Source of the DNA: Sulfuriflexus sp032250955
Lineage (GTDB): Bacteria > Pseudomonadota > Gammaproteobacteria > AKS1
Assembly: GCF_032250955.1 (NCBI RefSeq)
Contig: NZ_JAVVES010000038.1
Location: 1 to 26,178 of the forward strand
Length of the DNA stretch: 26,178 bases
Reading direction: 5' to 3'
Part shown: piece after piece, positions 8,350-15,968 of the stretch
How positions within the stretch are numbered: the stretch's first letter is position 1
How the letters are laid out: the number at the start of each line of letters is the position of its first letter
Notes under the pieces: model-generated
Database searches by the model: none
The model's input: only the letters and a program-made list of their open reading frames with translations
Told to the model about the DNA's origin: nothing
Translations under genes and position numbers: made by a program

Positions 8350-8386
8350 GTTCTTCTCCGTCAAAATTTGTGTTGTATTCTAGCAC

Positions 8387-8417
8387 GCCCTGCAGGCCCG
8401 AAACGGGCTCAGCAGGC
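8387..8417. other. Hairpin in the dapC-dapD gap
   Basis: GCCCG (8396-8400) and CGGGC (8404-8408) form the core of an imperfect hairpin, extended by GCC/GGC and TGC/GCA outside a bulge. No T-run follows on either strand, so it is not a typical terminator. It could be an mRNA processing or stability element between dapC and dapD. Confidence 0.4.
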
Positions 8418-8429
8418 ATTAATAGAGCC

Positions 8430-9632
8430 TTAAAGTGATTCCATACAGGCGCGGATACGTTCCGCCGCATCGCAGCACTCGTCGAGTGGCGCGACCAGCG
8501 CCATGCGCACGTAGCCCGCGCCGGGGTTACCTGCCGCGGTGTCTCGCGACAGGTAACTGCCCGGCAGCACGGTGACATTCCGGGTTTCAAACAGGTGCCG
8601 GGTAAATTCTGTGTCGCTGATATGTGCCGGTAGCCTCGCCCACAGGTAGAACGCCGCATCCGGCATCTTCACATCGAGTACCGGGCTTAATATCGCCAGC
8701 ACGGCGGCAAACTTCTCGCGGTACAGGTCGCGGTTGTGTCTGACGTGGGCCTCATCATTCCAGGCCGCGATGCTGGCGGCCTGTGTGGCCGGTGGCATGG
8801 CGCAGCCATGATAGGTGCGGTACTTGAGAAACTGCTGGAGGATCTGCGCATCGCCGGCGACAAAGCCGCTACGCAGGCCCGGGGCATTGGAGCGCTTGGA
8901 GAGGCTGTGGAACACAACGCAGCGGCTGAAATCGTTGCGGCCGAGTTGTGCGGCGACCTGTAACAGGCCGGGCGGTGGCTGCTCTTCATCGAAATAGATC
9001 TCGGAATAGCACTCATCCGAGGCAATGATGAAGTCATGCTCGTCAGCGAGCTCGAGCAGCTTGCCGAGAGTGGCGGCATCGGCTACGGCGCCGGTCGGGT
9101 TACCGGGGCTGCACAAGTAAAGCAGCTGGCAGTTCTGCCAGTCTTCCGCACTGACGCTATCGAAGTCCGGCAGGAAGTGGTGATCGGCGGTCGTGTTCAA
9201 AAAGTACGGTGTCGCCCCTGCGAGCAGGGCGGCGCCCTCGTAGATTTGATAAAAGGGGTTGGGCATCATCACGCGCGCGTTCTCGCTCGCCTCGATCACG
9301 GTCTGGGCAAAGGCAAACAGGGCCTCGCGGGTGCCATTGACCGGCAATACATGGCGGGCGGCATCCAGCAAGCCTGGTGGAATCGCAAAGCGGCGGTTCA
9401 ACCAGCCAACAACAGACTCGCGCAGTTCATCGCTGCCGCGCGTGAGCGGGTAATGCGCCAGCGTGTGCAGGTGACTGATGACGGCCTCACTGATAAACGC
9501 CGGGGTCGGGTGTTTCGGTTCACCAATCGATAGCGCAATGTGTGTCTTGTCGCCAGGCGGCAGGACCCCGGCCTTGAGGGCATTGAGCTTTTCAAACGGG
9601 TAGGGCTGGAGTCGGTTGAGGTTGGGATTCAT
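8430..9632 (-). CDS. dapC: Succinyldiaminopimelate transaminase DapC
   Basis: A 400-residue fold-type I PLP aminotransferase. It converts N-succinyl-2-amino-6-oxopimelate and glutamate to N-succinyl-LL-diaminopimelate. The start MNPNLNRLQPYPFEKLNAL is typical of the proteobacterial DapC family. PLP residues are visible: SPGNPTG (Asn178), SDECYSEIYFDE (Asp206 and the tyrosine), and SLSKRSNAPGLRSGF with Schiff-base Lys246 and the following phosphate-binding Arg. The substrate-carboxylate arginine is probably in AGYVRMAL near the C-terminus. Length is normal. It is the first gene of the dap group on this strand; ATG 9632 has only a weak CAGG ribosome site. The DMT transporter is transcribed divergently. 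Confidence 0.95.
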   Translation of the reverse strand: MNPNLNRLQPYPFEKLNALKAGVLPPGDKTHIALSIGEPKHPTPAFISEAVISHLHTLAHYPLTRGSDELRESVVGWLNRRFAIPPGLLDAARHVLPVNGTREALFAFAQTVIEASENARVMMPNPFYQIYEGAALLAGATPYFLNTTADHHFLPDFDSVSAEDWQNCQLLYLCSPGNPTGAVADAATLGKLLELADEHDFIIASDECYSEIYFDEEQPPPGLLQVAAQLGRNDFSRCVVFHSLSKRSNAPGLRSGFVAGDAQILQQFLKYRTYHGCAMPPATQAASIAAWNDEAHVRHNRDLYREKFAAVLAILSPVLDVKMPDAAFYLWARLPAHISDTEFTRHLFETRNVTVLPGSYLSRDTAAGNPGAGYVRMALVAPLDECCDAAERIRACMESL

Positions 9633-9724
9633 GCCGGATGAGCCTGATATGACAGCGGTTGTTACTTTAGGGTATGGTTGCTTATGTTATTGAATTTATG
9701 GCGCGTAGTATAAGTCATTGGCCT

Positions 9725-10609
9725 ATGGCATCCAACTCACAAAATAACGCTCTGGCGGTCTTCGCGCTGCTCGTTTCCGCTACCCTGTGGGGGGTCATCT
9801 GGTATCCCCTGCGCCTGCTTGAGGGGCAGGGGCTTGACGGACTGACAACGAGCCTGGTCATGTACGTGGCGGCGGCGATTGTCGGCTTGCCATGGCTCAA
9901 GGGGATGGGCCAGGCCTGGCGCGATTACCCCCGACAGGTGCTGCTGCTCATTCTCTTCAGCGCGTGGGCCAATATTGCCTTTATTCTTGCGGTGCTTGAG
10001 GGGCATGTTGTACGCGTCTTGTTGCTGTTTTACCTCTCGCCATTGTGGGCCGTCATACTGGGACGCCTGTTTTTGTGCGAGCGGATCGGTGTTAGCGGGG
10101 CGGTGACACTCGTGCTGGCCATGCTGGGGGCGGGGTTTATGCTCTGGCAGCCGGAGGCCGGCACGCTCTGGCCGGCTTCGCCCGCGGACTGGTATGCCGT
10201 GACTGCGGGCATGGCCTTCGCGGCGATGAATGTCACTGTGCGCGGTGCCCAGGCAATCCCGGCGGGTTGCAAAGCCAGCCTGACCTGGTGGGGGGCCATC
10301 CTGCTGGCCGGTGGCTGGATATGGCTCGGCGGGGAGGGCTTGCCTGCCGTGGGCGGCGAGGTATACCTGCAGGCGGTTTTGCTTGGTCTTGCCGGTATCG
10401 TGATCATGACCGTGGCCGTACAGTACGGGGTGACGCACTTGTCGGTGCAGCGTTCTGCCGTGATCCTGTTGTTTGAACTCGTGGCCGGGGCCATTTCGGC
10501 CTTTCTGCTGGCCGAGGAGCCGGTCTTGTCAAGAGAGTGGCTGGGCGGCGGCCTGATTGTGCTGGCCGGTTATATGGCCGCGCGGCGCCCGGAGGTCTGC
10601 GAGATATGA
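9725..10609 (+). CDS. DMT-superfamily (EamA) transporter
   Basis: A 294-residue inner-membrane protein with about ten membrane helices in two EamA halves: the first begins at ALAVFALLVSATLWGVIWYP and the second near WYAVTAGMAFAAMNVTVRG. The late segment LSVQRSAVILLFELVAGAISAFLLAEE is typical of the second EamA repeat. Substrate is unknown; relatives export amino acids or other metabolites. I place the start at ATG 9725 (MASNSQNNAL), directly before helix 1. In-frame ATGs at 9674 and 9698 would add up to 17 residues and have no better ribosome site. A weak promoter (TTGTTA 9659-9664, 18 bp, TATGTT 9683-9688) would begin transcripts downstream of 9674, which favours 9725. It overlaps the next gene by four bases (ATGA). 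Confidence 0.85.
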   Translation: MASNSQNNALAVFALLVSATLWGVIWYPLRLLEGQGLDGLTTSLVMYVAAAIVGLPWLKGMGQAWRDYPRQVLLLILFSAWANIAFILAVLEGHVVRVLLLFYLSPLWAVILGRLFLCERIGVSGAVTLVLAMLGAGFMLWQPEAGTLWPASPADWYAVTAGMAFAAMNVTVRGAQAIPAGCKASLTWWGAILLAGGWIWLGGEGLPAVGGEVYLQAVLLGLAGIVIMTVAVQYGVTHLSVQRSAVILLFELVAGAISAFLLAEEPVLSREWLGGGLIVLAGYMAARRPEVCEI

Positions 10610-10980
10610 TAGAAAACATTACAATACAACATGTTAGCTTTATTGTCTCGGATACGGCGCGGGCCTTGGCGTTTTATCGCGATGTGCTCGGGCTGGCGAC
10701 GGACCCGCGGCGCCCGGGACTGGGCTATCCCGGTGCCTGGTTGCAGCTCAATGCCAGTCAACAGATCCATCTGCTTGAACTGCCGAACCCGGACCCGGTT
10801 AACGGGCGCCCCGAGCATGGCGGCCGTGATCGGCATACCGCTTTTCATGTTACAGACTTGTCTTATATAGAGGATGCCCTGGTTAAGGCAGGCCTGGCCT
10901 TTACAAGGAGTAAATCCGGGCGCAAGGCCCTCTTTTGTCGGGACCCGGATGGAAATGCTCTTGAATTTATTGAAATTTAG
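10606..10980 (+). CDS. Glyoxalase/VOC-family protein
   Basis: A 124-residue single-domain VOC protein made of two beta-alpha-beta-beta-beta modules. The four expected metal-ligand positions are filled: His in IQHVSFIV (about 9), Glu in HLLELP (about 57), His in RHTAFHV (about 76 or 79) and Glu in NALEFIEI (about 121). The ending CRDPDGNALEFIE is a strong family signature. The ATG overlaps the transporter stop (ATGA), so the two are translated together and probably act on related compounds. The reaction cannot be told from sequence; family members include glyoxalase I, ring-cleaving dioxygenases and resistance proteins. The 146 bases after it contain the promoter of the next gene. Confidence 0.88.
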   Translation: MIENITIQHVSFIVSDTARALAFYRDVLGLATDPRRPGLGYPGAWLQLNASQQIHLLELPNPDPVNGRPEHGGRDRHTAFHVTDLSYIEDALVKAGLAFTRSKSGRKALFCRDPDGNALEFIEI

Positions 10981-11040
10981 TCAATGCTGAAGGTAACGTC
11001 TGCAAAGATCGGCAGTATTTAATAATTACTGCAGCAATGC

Positions 11041-11067
11041 TAAGGTTTTAAACGGCGTGGTCGATAT
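11041..11067 (+). promoter_or_regulatory. Sigma-28 (FliA)-type promoter of the REC-PAS-GGDEF-EAL gene
   Basis: TAAGGTTT (11041-11048), 11 bp, GTCGATAT (11060-11067). The FliA consensus is TAAAGTTT-N11-GCCGATAA: 7 of 8 bases match in the -35 and 6 of 8 in the -10, with exact spacing. The transcription start would fall near 11074, about 50 bases before the GTG start codon. Confidence 0.65.
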
Positions 11068-11126
11068 AGTGATGAAGTATCAGGCCTTATTAATCCAATA
11101 AAAAAGAAAAACCTGCGAGGCGTTGA

Positions 11127-13232
11127 GTGCTCAAGTCTATAAGAATTCTTATTGTCGAAGATTCCGACGACGATACCGAGTTGTTATTGCGTGAATTACG
11201 CAAGGGTGGTTTTGATCCTGTTCACCAGCGGGTTGAGACTATGCAAGATATGCAGGCCGCATTGCAGGCCAGTACCTGGGATATTATTATTTCCGATTAC
11301 AGCATGCCGCATTTTGACGGTATCGGTGCCCTGAAACTGGCCAAATCTCTCGAGTTCGATCTGCCCTTTATTATCGTTTCCGCCAATATCGGTGAAGAGA
11401 TTGCCGTAATGGCCATGAAGGCAGGCGCGCATGATTACATCATGAAAGGCAACCTGGCCCGGCTGGTGCCCGCGATCGAGCGGGAACTCAAGGAGGCAAA
11501 GCTGCGTCACTCGCACCGGGAATCGGAAAAGCAAATGCAGCAGCTCTCCAGTGCGGTGGAACAGACCGCTGATGCGGTGACTATTACAGATGCGGAAGGC
11601 AATATTGAATACGTCAACGCGGCATTTAGCGATATAACCGGTTTCAGCAAGCAGGAAGCTATCGGCCAATCATGCAGTATGCTCAAGTCCGGGCGTCATA
11701 ATGCTGCATTTTATGCGGGGCTTTGGCAAAGTCTCACGGAAGGTCACACCTTCCAGGATATTTTCATTAATCGGCGCAAGGATGGAAATATCTATTACGA
11801 AGAAAAGTCGATCACCCCGCTGAAAGACGAAAAGGGTAAAGTGACGCACTTTATTTCCACGGGGAAGGATATTACCGAGCAGATGGCGACACGTCAGCGC
11901 CTGCATCACCTGTCCAGCCATGACGGTCTGACAGACCTGCCGAACCGGAGCTTGTTCATTGACCGCCTCAGTCAGGCCATTTCCCGTGCGCGCTGGAATG
12001 GCCGCGTTGTCGCGGTACTGTTTATTGACCTGGATCGATTCAAGAACATCAATGAAACACTCGGTTTTGAATATGGGGACAGTGTTTTACAGGCGGTTGC
12101 CTCGCGTCTGACGCAAAACGTAAGGGATGGTGACACCGTGGCCCGTCTCGGCGATGATGAATTTGCGATTCTTCTTGAAGATATTTATCAGAAAGAAGAT
12201 ATCCCTGTCGTTGTCGAGAAAATCATCAAGTCCTTGTCACAAATTCATATCTTTGATGAGCATGAACTGTTCGTCACTACCGCTATGGGTATCAGCCTCT
12301 ATCCATCTGATGGTGATGATGCGCAAACGCTCATCCAGAACGCCGATGTCGCTATTCATCATGCCAAGGAAAGCGGCAGTAATAACTACCGGTTTTATGA
12401 GAGCAAGATGAATACGCAGTCACTCTATCGCCTGAATATGGAATCATCGCTGGGCAAGGCCCTGGAAAGGGAAGAGTTTTTTCTGCTTTACCAGCCACAG
12501 ATTAACCTCAAGAGCGGGCAGATTATCGGTTTTGAGGCATTGTTGCGCTGGCAACATCCGGAACTGGGCACGGTCTCACCGGTGGAGTTTATTCCGTTAC
12601 TGGAAGAAACCGGCATGATCAACCAGGTCGGGCGCTGGGTCCTGCGCACTGCCTGCCAGGCGTGTCGGACGTGGAATGAGATGGGATTACATGACATCAA
12701 GGTGTCGGTGAATATGTCGCCGGTGCAGTTCGACAATGACAATATCAGTCATATTGTTGCGGATGCCCTGTCTGAAACATGGCTCGAGGCAAAATACCTG
12801 GAAATAGAACTAACAGAAAGCACGATTATGCGCAGCCCGCAAAAAACCATCAGTGTACTTGATGAGCTGAATGCTATGGGCGTCACACTGGCGATTGATG
12901 ACTTTGGCACAGGCTACTCATCATTGAGTTATTTGCAGAAATTCCCTATCGATGTCCTCAAGATAGATCGCTTTTTTGTCAAGGATGTTTCAAAGAATAA
13001 TGGTGGAGCGAGCATCGTCAATGCCATTATCTCTATGGCACATAGCCTCAAGATGAGCGTGGTTGCGGAAGGCGTGGAAGACAATGAGCAGCTGGCTTTT
13101 CTGCAGGAGCATGACTGTGAAATGGTGCAGGGCTTCCTGTTCAGCAAGCCGGTGCCGCATGAAGCCGCAATGCAATTGCTGAAAGCCGGTGTGATCGAGG
13201 TTGAAAAGATTCGGCACGCCGGCGGTAGCTAG
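11127..13232 (+). CDS. REC-PAS-GGDEF-EAL cyclic-di-GMP signalling protein
   Basis: A 701-residue cytoplasmic protein with a GTG start 7 bases after GAGG. Domains: receiver (about 5-120; Glu11/Asp12 acid pair, phospho-acceptor Asp57 in IISDYSMP, Lys107 in YIMKGN), PAS (about 137-255), GGDEF (about 258-425) and EAL (about 440-690). The GGDEF signature is degenerate (RLGDDEF, residues 340-346; second Gly is Asp), while the inhibitory site RxxD (Arg333-Asp336) is intact five residues upstream, so cyclase activity is uncertain. The EAL domain looks fully active: EALLR (Glu470), SVNMSP, ELTES, DDFGTGYSS, VLKIDRFF, AEGVE and MVQGFLFSKP. The likely net role is c-di-GMP hydrolysis, promoting motility, controlled by phosphorylation at Asp57. 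No histidine kinase is adjacent; the nearby CheA is one possible donor. A FliA-type promoter lies upstream. Confidence 0.93.
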   Translation: MLKSIRILIVEDSDDDTELLLRELRKGGFDPVHQRVETMQDMQAALQASTWDIIISDYSMPHFDGIGALKLAKSLEFDLPFIIVSANIGEEIAVMAMKAGAHDYIMKGNLARLVPAIERELKEAKLRHSHRESEKQMQQLSSAVEQTADAVTITDAEGNIEYVNAAFSDITGFSKQEAIGQSCSMLKSGRHNAAFYAGLWQSLTEGHTFQDIFINRRKDGNIYYEEKSITPLKDEKGKVTHFISTGKDITEQMATRQRLHHLSSHDGLTDLPNRSLFIDRLSQAISRARWNGRVVAVLFIDLDRFKNINETLGFEYGDSVLQAVASRLTQNVRDGDTVARLGDDEFAILLEDIYQKEDIPVVVEKIIKSLSQIHIFDEHELFVTTAMGISLYPSDGDDAQTLIQNADVAIHHAKESGSNNYRFYESKMNTQSLYRLNMESSLGKALEREEFFLLYQPQINLKSGQIIGFEALLRWQHPELGTVSPVEFIPLLEETGMINQVGRWVLRTACQACRTWNEMGLHDIKVSVNMSPVQFDNDNISHIVADALSETWLEAKYLEIELTESTIMRSPQKTISVLDELNAMGVTLAIDDFGTGYSSLSYLQKFPIDVLKIDRFFVKDVSKNNGGASIVNAIISMAHSLKMSVVAEGVEDNEQLAFLQEHDCEMVQGFLFSKPVPHEAAMQLLKAGVIEVEKIRHAGGS

Positions 13233-13252
13233 TTATCCTGCCTGCTCGTGAA

Positions 13253-13329
13253 TGGTGCCCCGGAAGGGAGTCGAACCCCTGACCTTCCCCTTAGGAGGGG
13301 GACGCTCTATCCAGCTGAGCTACCGGGGC
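13253..13329 (-). tRNA. tRNA-Arg (anticodon CCT)
   Basis: On the - strand, acceptor stem GCCCCGG pairs with CCGGGGC, followed by A73 and an encoded CCA (77 nt in total). The D-arm is AGCTCAGCTGGATAGAGC. The anticodon stem TCCCC/GGGGA closes the loop CTCCTAA, giving anticodon CCT, which reads AGG. The T-arm is AGGGG-TTCGACT-CCCTT. A promoter lies directly upstream. I see no integrase or repeated 3' end nearby that would mark an integration site. Confidence 0.97.
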
Positions 13330-13338
13330 AGGACGGGT

Positions 13339-13367
13339 AATATATGATATTTAGGCATTAATGAGAA
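13339..13367 (-). promoter_or_regulatory. Promoter of tRNA-Arg
   Basis: On the - strand, TTCTCA (13367-13362), 17 bp, TATATT (13344-13339). The 9 bases before the mature 5' end are GC-rich (ACCCGTCCT), like the discriminators of stable-RNA promoters under stringent control. The tRNA can therefore be transcribed separately from the HATPase gene whose stop lies 44 bases upstream of it. Confidence 0.6.
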
Positions 13368-13373
13368 GGGTCT

Positions 13374-14288
13374 TCAGAGCGGCCATTCGTAGATCACGGC
13401 TACCTCGTTGCCATTTCCCTTGTATTCGATGGATTTGCTGAGTTTTCTGATGATAGGGATGCCCCTGCCGTATGCGCTGTCTGACATCGCGGCATTAAAC
13501 AGGTTGTCGTATTCGAAGCCTTTCCCGGAATCGGCCAGTAATATTGAAATCCGTACCTTGTGGTCAACGATAACCTGGGACAGGGAAATATCAATAAAGC
13601 CGGTTTTTAGCTTGTTTAACCGGCTAAGGCGTAGTTCGTAGAATTTCGCAAACCCTTCCGCATCCTGTTTTAACTCAGAGGGGAGGGTAAGTATGCCATG
13701 GTCGACTGCGTTGTTGTAGAGTTCCGTGAGTATTATCTGGATGTTCCGGTTATGCTCGATCGGTATCAGGAAAGACTGTGTTCCACAGGTGATTTGCTTG
13801 AGCATGTCATTCGCACGAATTGCCTCGATGCCAGCATAGCAGGAAAAATTCCAGCTAAATGAGGCATGATCAATAGCGCATGCTTGCAGCGAGGCACGCT
13901 GTTTCTTTTCTGTGTCGTCGGCAGCGAGCTCGTCGGAGAGGGCTTGCAGGCACGCAATAAACGGCCGCGGGTCATTATTGCAGGTGTAGACACACTCAAA
14001 ACAATTTTCATCGGGTTTGTGTGAGTGTTCTTCGGTTTTATCCAGGTTAATGCCGGCAAAAAGACGTATATTGTAGTTTTGAAAGGCTTCCAGTGAGGCT
14101 GCCAGGCCATTGTATTCATTGCCGACAGTTTGCATGTGTACATAAATGACATCAACCGGCAAGCTGCGCAGCAGCAGAATGAGATCATCTATAGAACCTG
14201 CAGAAACGCATTCATGACCGGCACCCGTAACAGCGCGTTCATTATGGGCGTAAAAGTCATCGGAGCGAGTGTAAATCAGAACAAGCAT
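13374..14288 (-). CDS. HATPase (anti-sigma/serine-kinase type) with N-terminal receiver-like domain
   Basis: A 304-residue protein. The C-terminal half (about 150-304) is a GHKL ATPase of the RsbW/SpoIIAB-like class: N-box ELYNNAVDHG (Asn193), G1 box LADSGKGF (Asp253) and G2 box AYGRGIPIIRKL (274-276). No dimerisation/phospho-His domain is present, so it is not an ordinary histidine kinase. The N-terminal 120 residues have receiver-like strands (MLVLIYTRSDD, HECVSAG, VDVIYVHM), but the phospho-acceptor position is His51, not Asp. Inside this region is H-S-H (88-90) followed by C96-x2-C99-x3-C103, a possible metal or redox site. The STAS gene 41 bases upstream is its likely partner (phosphorylation of a STAS Ser is inferred). 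ATG 14288 has no good ribosome site. It is the last gene of the MCP-like/STAS/HATPase unit. Confidence 0.8.
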   Translation of the reverse strand: MLVLIYTRSDDFYAHNERAVTGAGHECVSAGSIDDLILLLRSLPVDVIYVHMQTVGNEYNGLAASLEAFQNYNIRLFAGINLDKTEEHSHKPDENCFECVYTCNNDPRPFIACLQALSDELAADDTEKKQRASLQACAIDHASFSWNFSCYAGIEAIRANDMLKQITCGTQSFLIPIEHNRNIQIILTELYNNAVDHGILTLPSELKQDAEGFAKFYELRLSRLNKLKTGFIDISLSQVIVDHKVRISILLADSGKGFEYDNLFNAAMSDSAYGRGIPIIRKLSKSIEYKGNGNEVAVIYEWPL

Positions 14289-14329
14289 TTGGATAATTTT
14301 TTTTGGTTATCTTTGCGACCGGCGCATGT

Positions 14330-14635
14330 CTAGTTTATGTTGAATAGTTTGTGGAAATTGGAGATCGCAAGAATATTTTTTATTTCTTCATTGCAATTAA
14401 TAATACTGATATTGCTGGCGCCGTTACCGGCGTGTTCGCGCAGCAGCAACAACATGCCAAGCGCGGAACTGTCCATGTAGTCTGTATTACGCATGTCAAT
14501 AATATAGGAGATACCGAGATCGCTCTCGTTGTTGTAGCTGGCGCGGAACCCGGTATGGGAGCTGTAATCAAACTTGTTACCGGTTTTAATGGTGATGGTT
14601 TTTCCATCACTGGATTTTGTGCTTATGACTGACAT
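14330..14635 (-). CDS. STAS-domain protein (anti-sigma-factor-antagonist type)
   Basis: A 101-residue single STAS domain. ATG 14635 is the start because AAGGAAGAG lies about 9 bases ahead and the fold begins at once (MSVISTKSSDGKTITIK); an upstream ORF extension overlaps the preceding gene. The signature IIDMRNTDYMDSSALGMLLLL contains Asp55-Ser56-Ser57, the position phosphorylated in SpoIIAA/RsbV-type proteins, so the switch serine is retained. It lies between an MCP-like gene (stop 28 bases upstream) and the HATPase gene (start 41 bases downstream). This arrangement suggests a partner-switch pair (HATPase kinase and STAS substrate) fed by a chemosensory input. The output partner is unknown. 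Confidence 0.85.
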   Translation of the reverse strand: MSVISTKSSDGKTITIKTGNKFDYSSHTGFRASYNNESDLGISYIIDMRNTDYMDSSALGMLLLLREHAGNGASNISIINCNEEIKNILAISNFHKLFNIN

Positions 14636-14663
14636 ATTGGCTGCTCTTCCTTGTGTTGTGGAT

Positions 14664-15866
14664 TCAAAAAAGATCGATTTCGCCTTCATCCATGCTGCCC
14701 TGGCTGACCGCATTATTCAGGCTTGTGAAATGCTTTTCGTAGAGAGAGTGAATGCGGGCGCGGCCGGTCCTGATAGCCTCATCAGCATCAAGATCGGCGT
14801 TATCATTAATAAGTACCAGCTCATTAGTGCTGTCATGGATGAAGTTATTCATCGTAGTCAGGGTTTTATCTGAATGCTCGGATAACTGCTTTACCATGTC
14901 CTCAAATTGCAAGGAGCGTACGGCAACGGAAACGCTGTTATTGATGCCGGCCGAAATGGCCGAGACTTCGCCCAGATTGTTATGCAGGAATTCATTCAGG
15001 TTTTTGGCCTCTTCAACCATCTCTGAAACCCGGCTTTTTGATTCAAGGGCCACATTCATGTCTTTTGAGGCCATTTCGCCAATGGCCTTTTTGGCTACCT
15101 CAATATTGGATAGTGAATCGTTCATGACCTCGCGGATACGGTCACTGAACTGATTCGAACTATGTGACAGCTTGCGTACCTCATCGGCAACCACGGCAAA
15201 GCCGCGGCCACTCTCGCCCGCGCGCGCCGCCTCTATGGCGGCATTGAGAGCCAGCAGGTTGGTCTGGTCGGCAATGCCCTTGACGTCATCCAGCATGCCT
15301 TCTACCTGACCCATGGCGGAAGCGATGTCATCGATTGTATGTACCAGGTTCATACTATCCCGGCTCGTATCGAGGATATGTTCGATAAAATATTGCAGGG
15401 CCTTGTTGGTTTCATCGGCAAAGCCGTTGATCATGAGGGTCTTTTCTTCGTCACTGGTGCCGCTGTCGGCACCGGCGGTCATGTTGCTGACCAGGCTGCT
15501 GACCAGGCCTTCCTGCGACCGGGACAGATCATTAAGACCATTGAAGCTGGCAGTCAGGTTTTCAATGGCATCGTTAATGAGCGTGTTTATCTGGGTGAGC
15601 TCGTGTTGTACCTTGCCGCTTTCATTAAGAATGATGTCCTGCAATTCGGTATAGAGTGGCGCCATACTGGCACGAACAGCGGATTGCTGTTCCTGTTGAG
15701 CCCGGTCTGTAGTCAGCGAGATACGGTTGGCAGAAAACCACCAGATAGCAGCACATGTCAGCAGTATGCCGGCCTGCAGCCAGTCATCTTTTATGATGAA
15801 CATCAGGCTCGCCGCGATGCCGCTTGCCGCGATGGCCGGGAAAAAGTTTTTCATATTATTCAACAT
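14664..15866 (-). CDS. Membrane-anchored MCP-like chemoreceptor with EIDLF tail
   Basis: A 400-residue protein. Two close membrane segments at the N-terminus (about 8-25 and 30-46) leave almost no periplasmic loop, so there is no external ligand domain and no PAS or HAMP. A coiled-coil region (about 52-190) leads to an MCP signalling hairpin tip: ADQTNLLALNAAIEAARAGE (199-218) and GRGFAVVADEVRKLS (220-234). The arms are shorter than in classical receptors and lack a clear Gln/Glu methylation consensus. The last residues are DEGEIDLF, the same five as the CheD C-terminus. It may act as a cytoplasm-facing adaptor or signal input in the chemosensory array. ATG 15866 has a poor ribosome site; ATG 15854 is an alternative. 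A FliA-type promoter lies just upstream. Confidence 0.85.
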   Translation of the reverse strand: MLNNMKNFFPAIAASGIAASLMFIIKDDWLQAGILLTCAAIWWFSANRISLTTDRAQQEQQSAVRASMAPLYTELQDIILNESGKVQHELTQINTLINDAIENLTASFNGLNDLSRSQEGLVSSLVSNMTAGADSGTSDEEKTLMINGFADETNKALQYFIEHILDTSRDSMNLVHTIDDIASAMGQVEGMLDDVKGIADQTNLLALNAAIEAARAGESGRGFAVVADEVRKLSHSSNQFSDRIREVMNDSLSNIEVAKKAIGEMASKDMNVALESKSRVSEMVEEAKNLNEFLHNNLGEVSAISAGINNSVSVAVRSLQFEDMVKQLSEHSDKTLTTMNNFIHDSTNELVLINDNADLDADEAIRTGRARIHSLYEKHFTSLNNAVSQGSMDEGEIDLF

Positions 15867-15907
15867 GTTATCGAGTCATGCTTAACCGGTGGTGGGCTAT
15901 AAAAAAG

Positions 15908-15934
15908 CTATCGGTAGCCGCGCGATAAACTTGA
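15908..15934 (-). promoter_or_regulatory. Sigma-28 (FliA)-type promoter of the MCP-like/STAS/HATPase unit
   Basis: On the - strand, TCAAGTTT (15934-15927), 11 bp, ACCGATAG (15915-15908). It matches 7 of 8 bases of the FliA -35 and 6 of 8 of the -10, with exact 11-bp spacing. The predicted start near 15901 gives a leader of about 35 bases. It lies in the 102-bp gap after cheB and would make the distal three genes a separate unit. Confidence 0.65.
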
Positions 15935-15968
15935 ATGTACAGCATTAAAAAATCGGTCTTTCAGTCAC

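Noticed and set aside
13253..13329. tRNA-Arg as an integration (att) site for a genomic island
   Set aside because: No integrase and no visible second copy of the tRNA 3' end in the window.
15901..15918. Possible terminator after cheB (GCTA/TAGC stem followed by T6 on the - strand)
   Set aside because: The stem is only 4 bp and its bases overlap the -10 of a much better sigma-28 promoter match.
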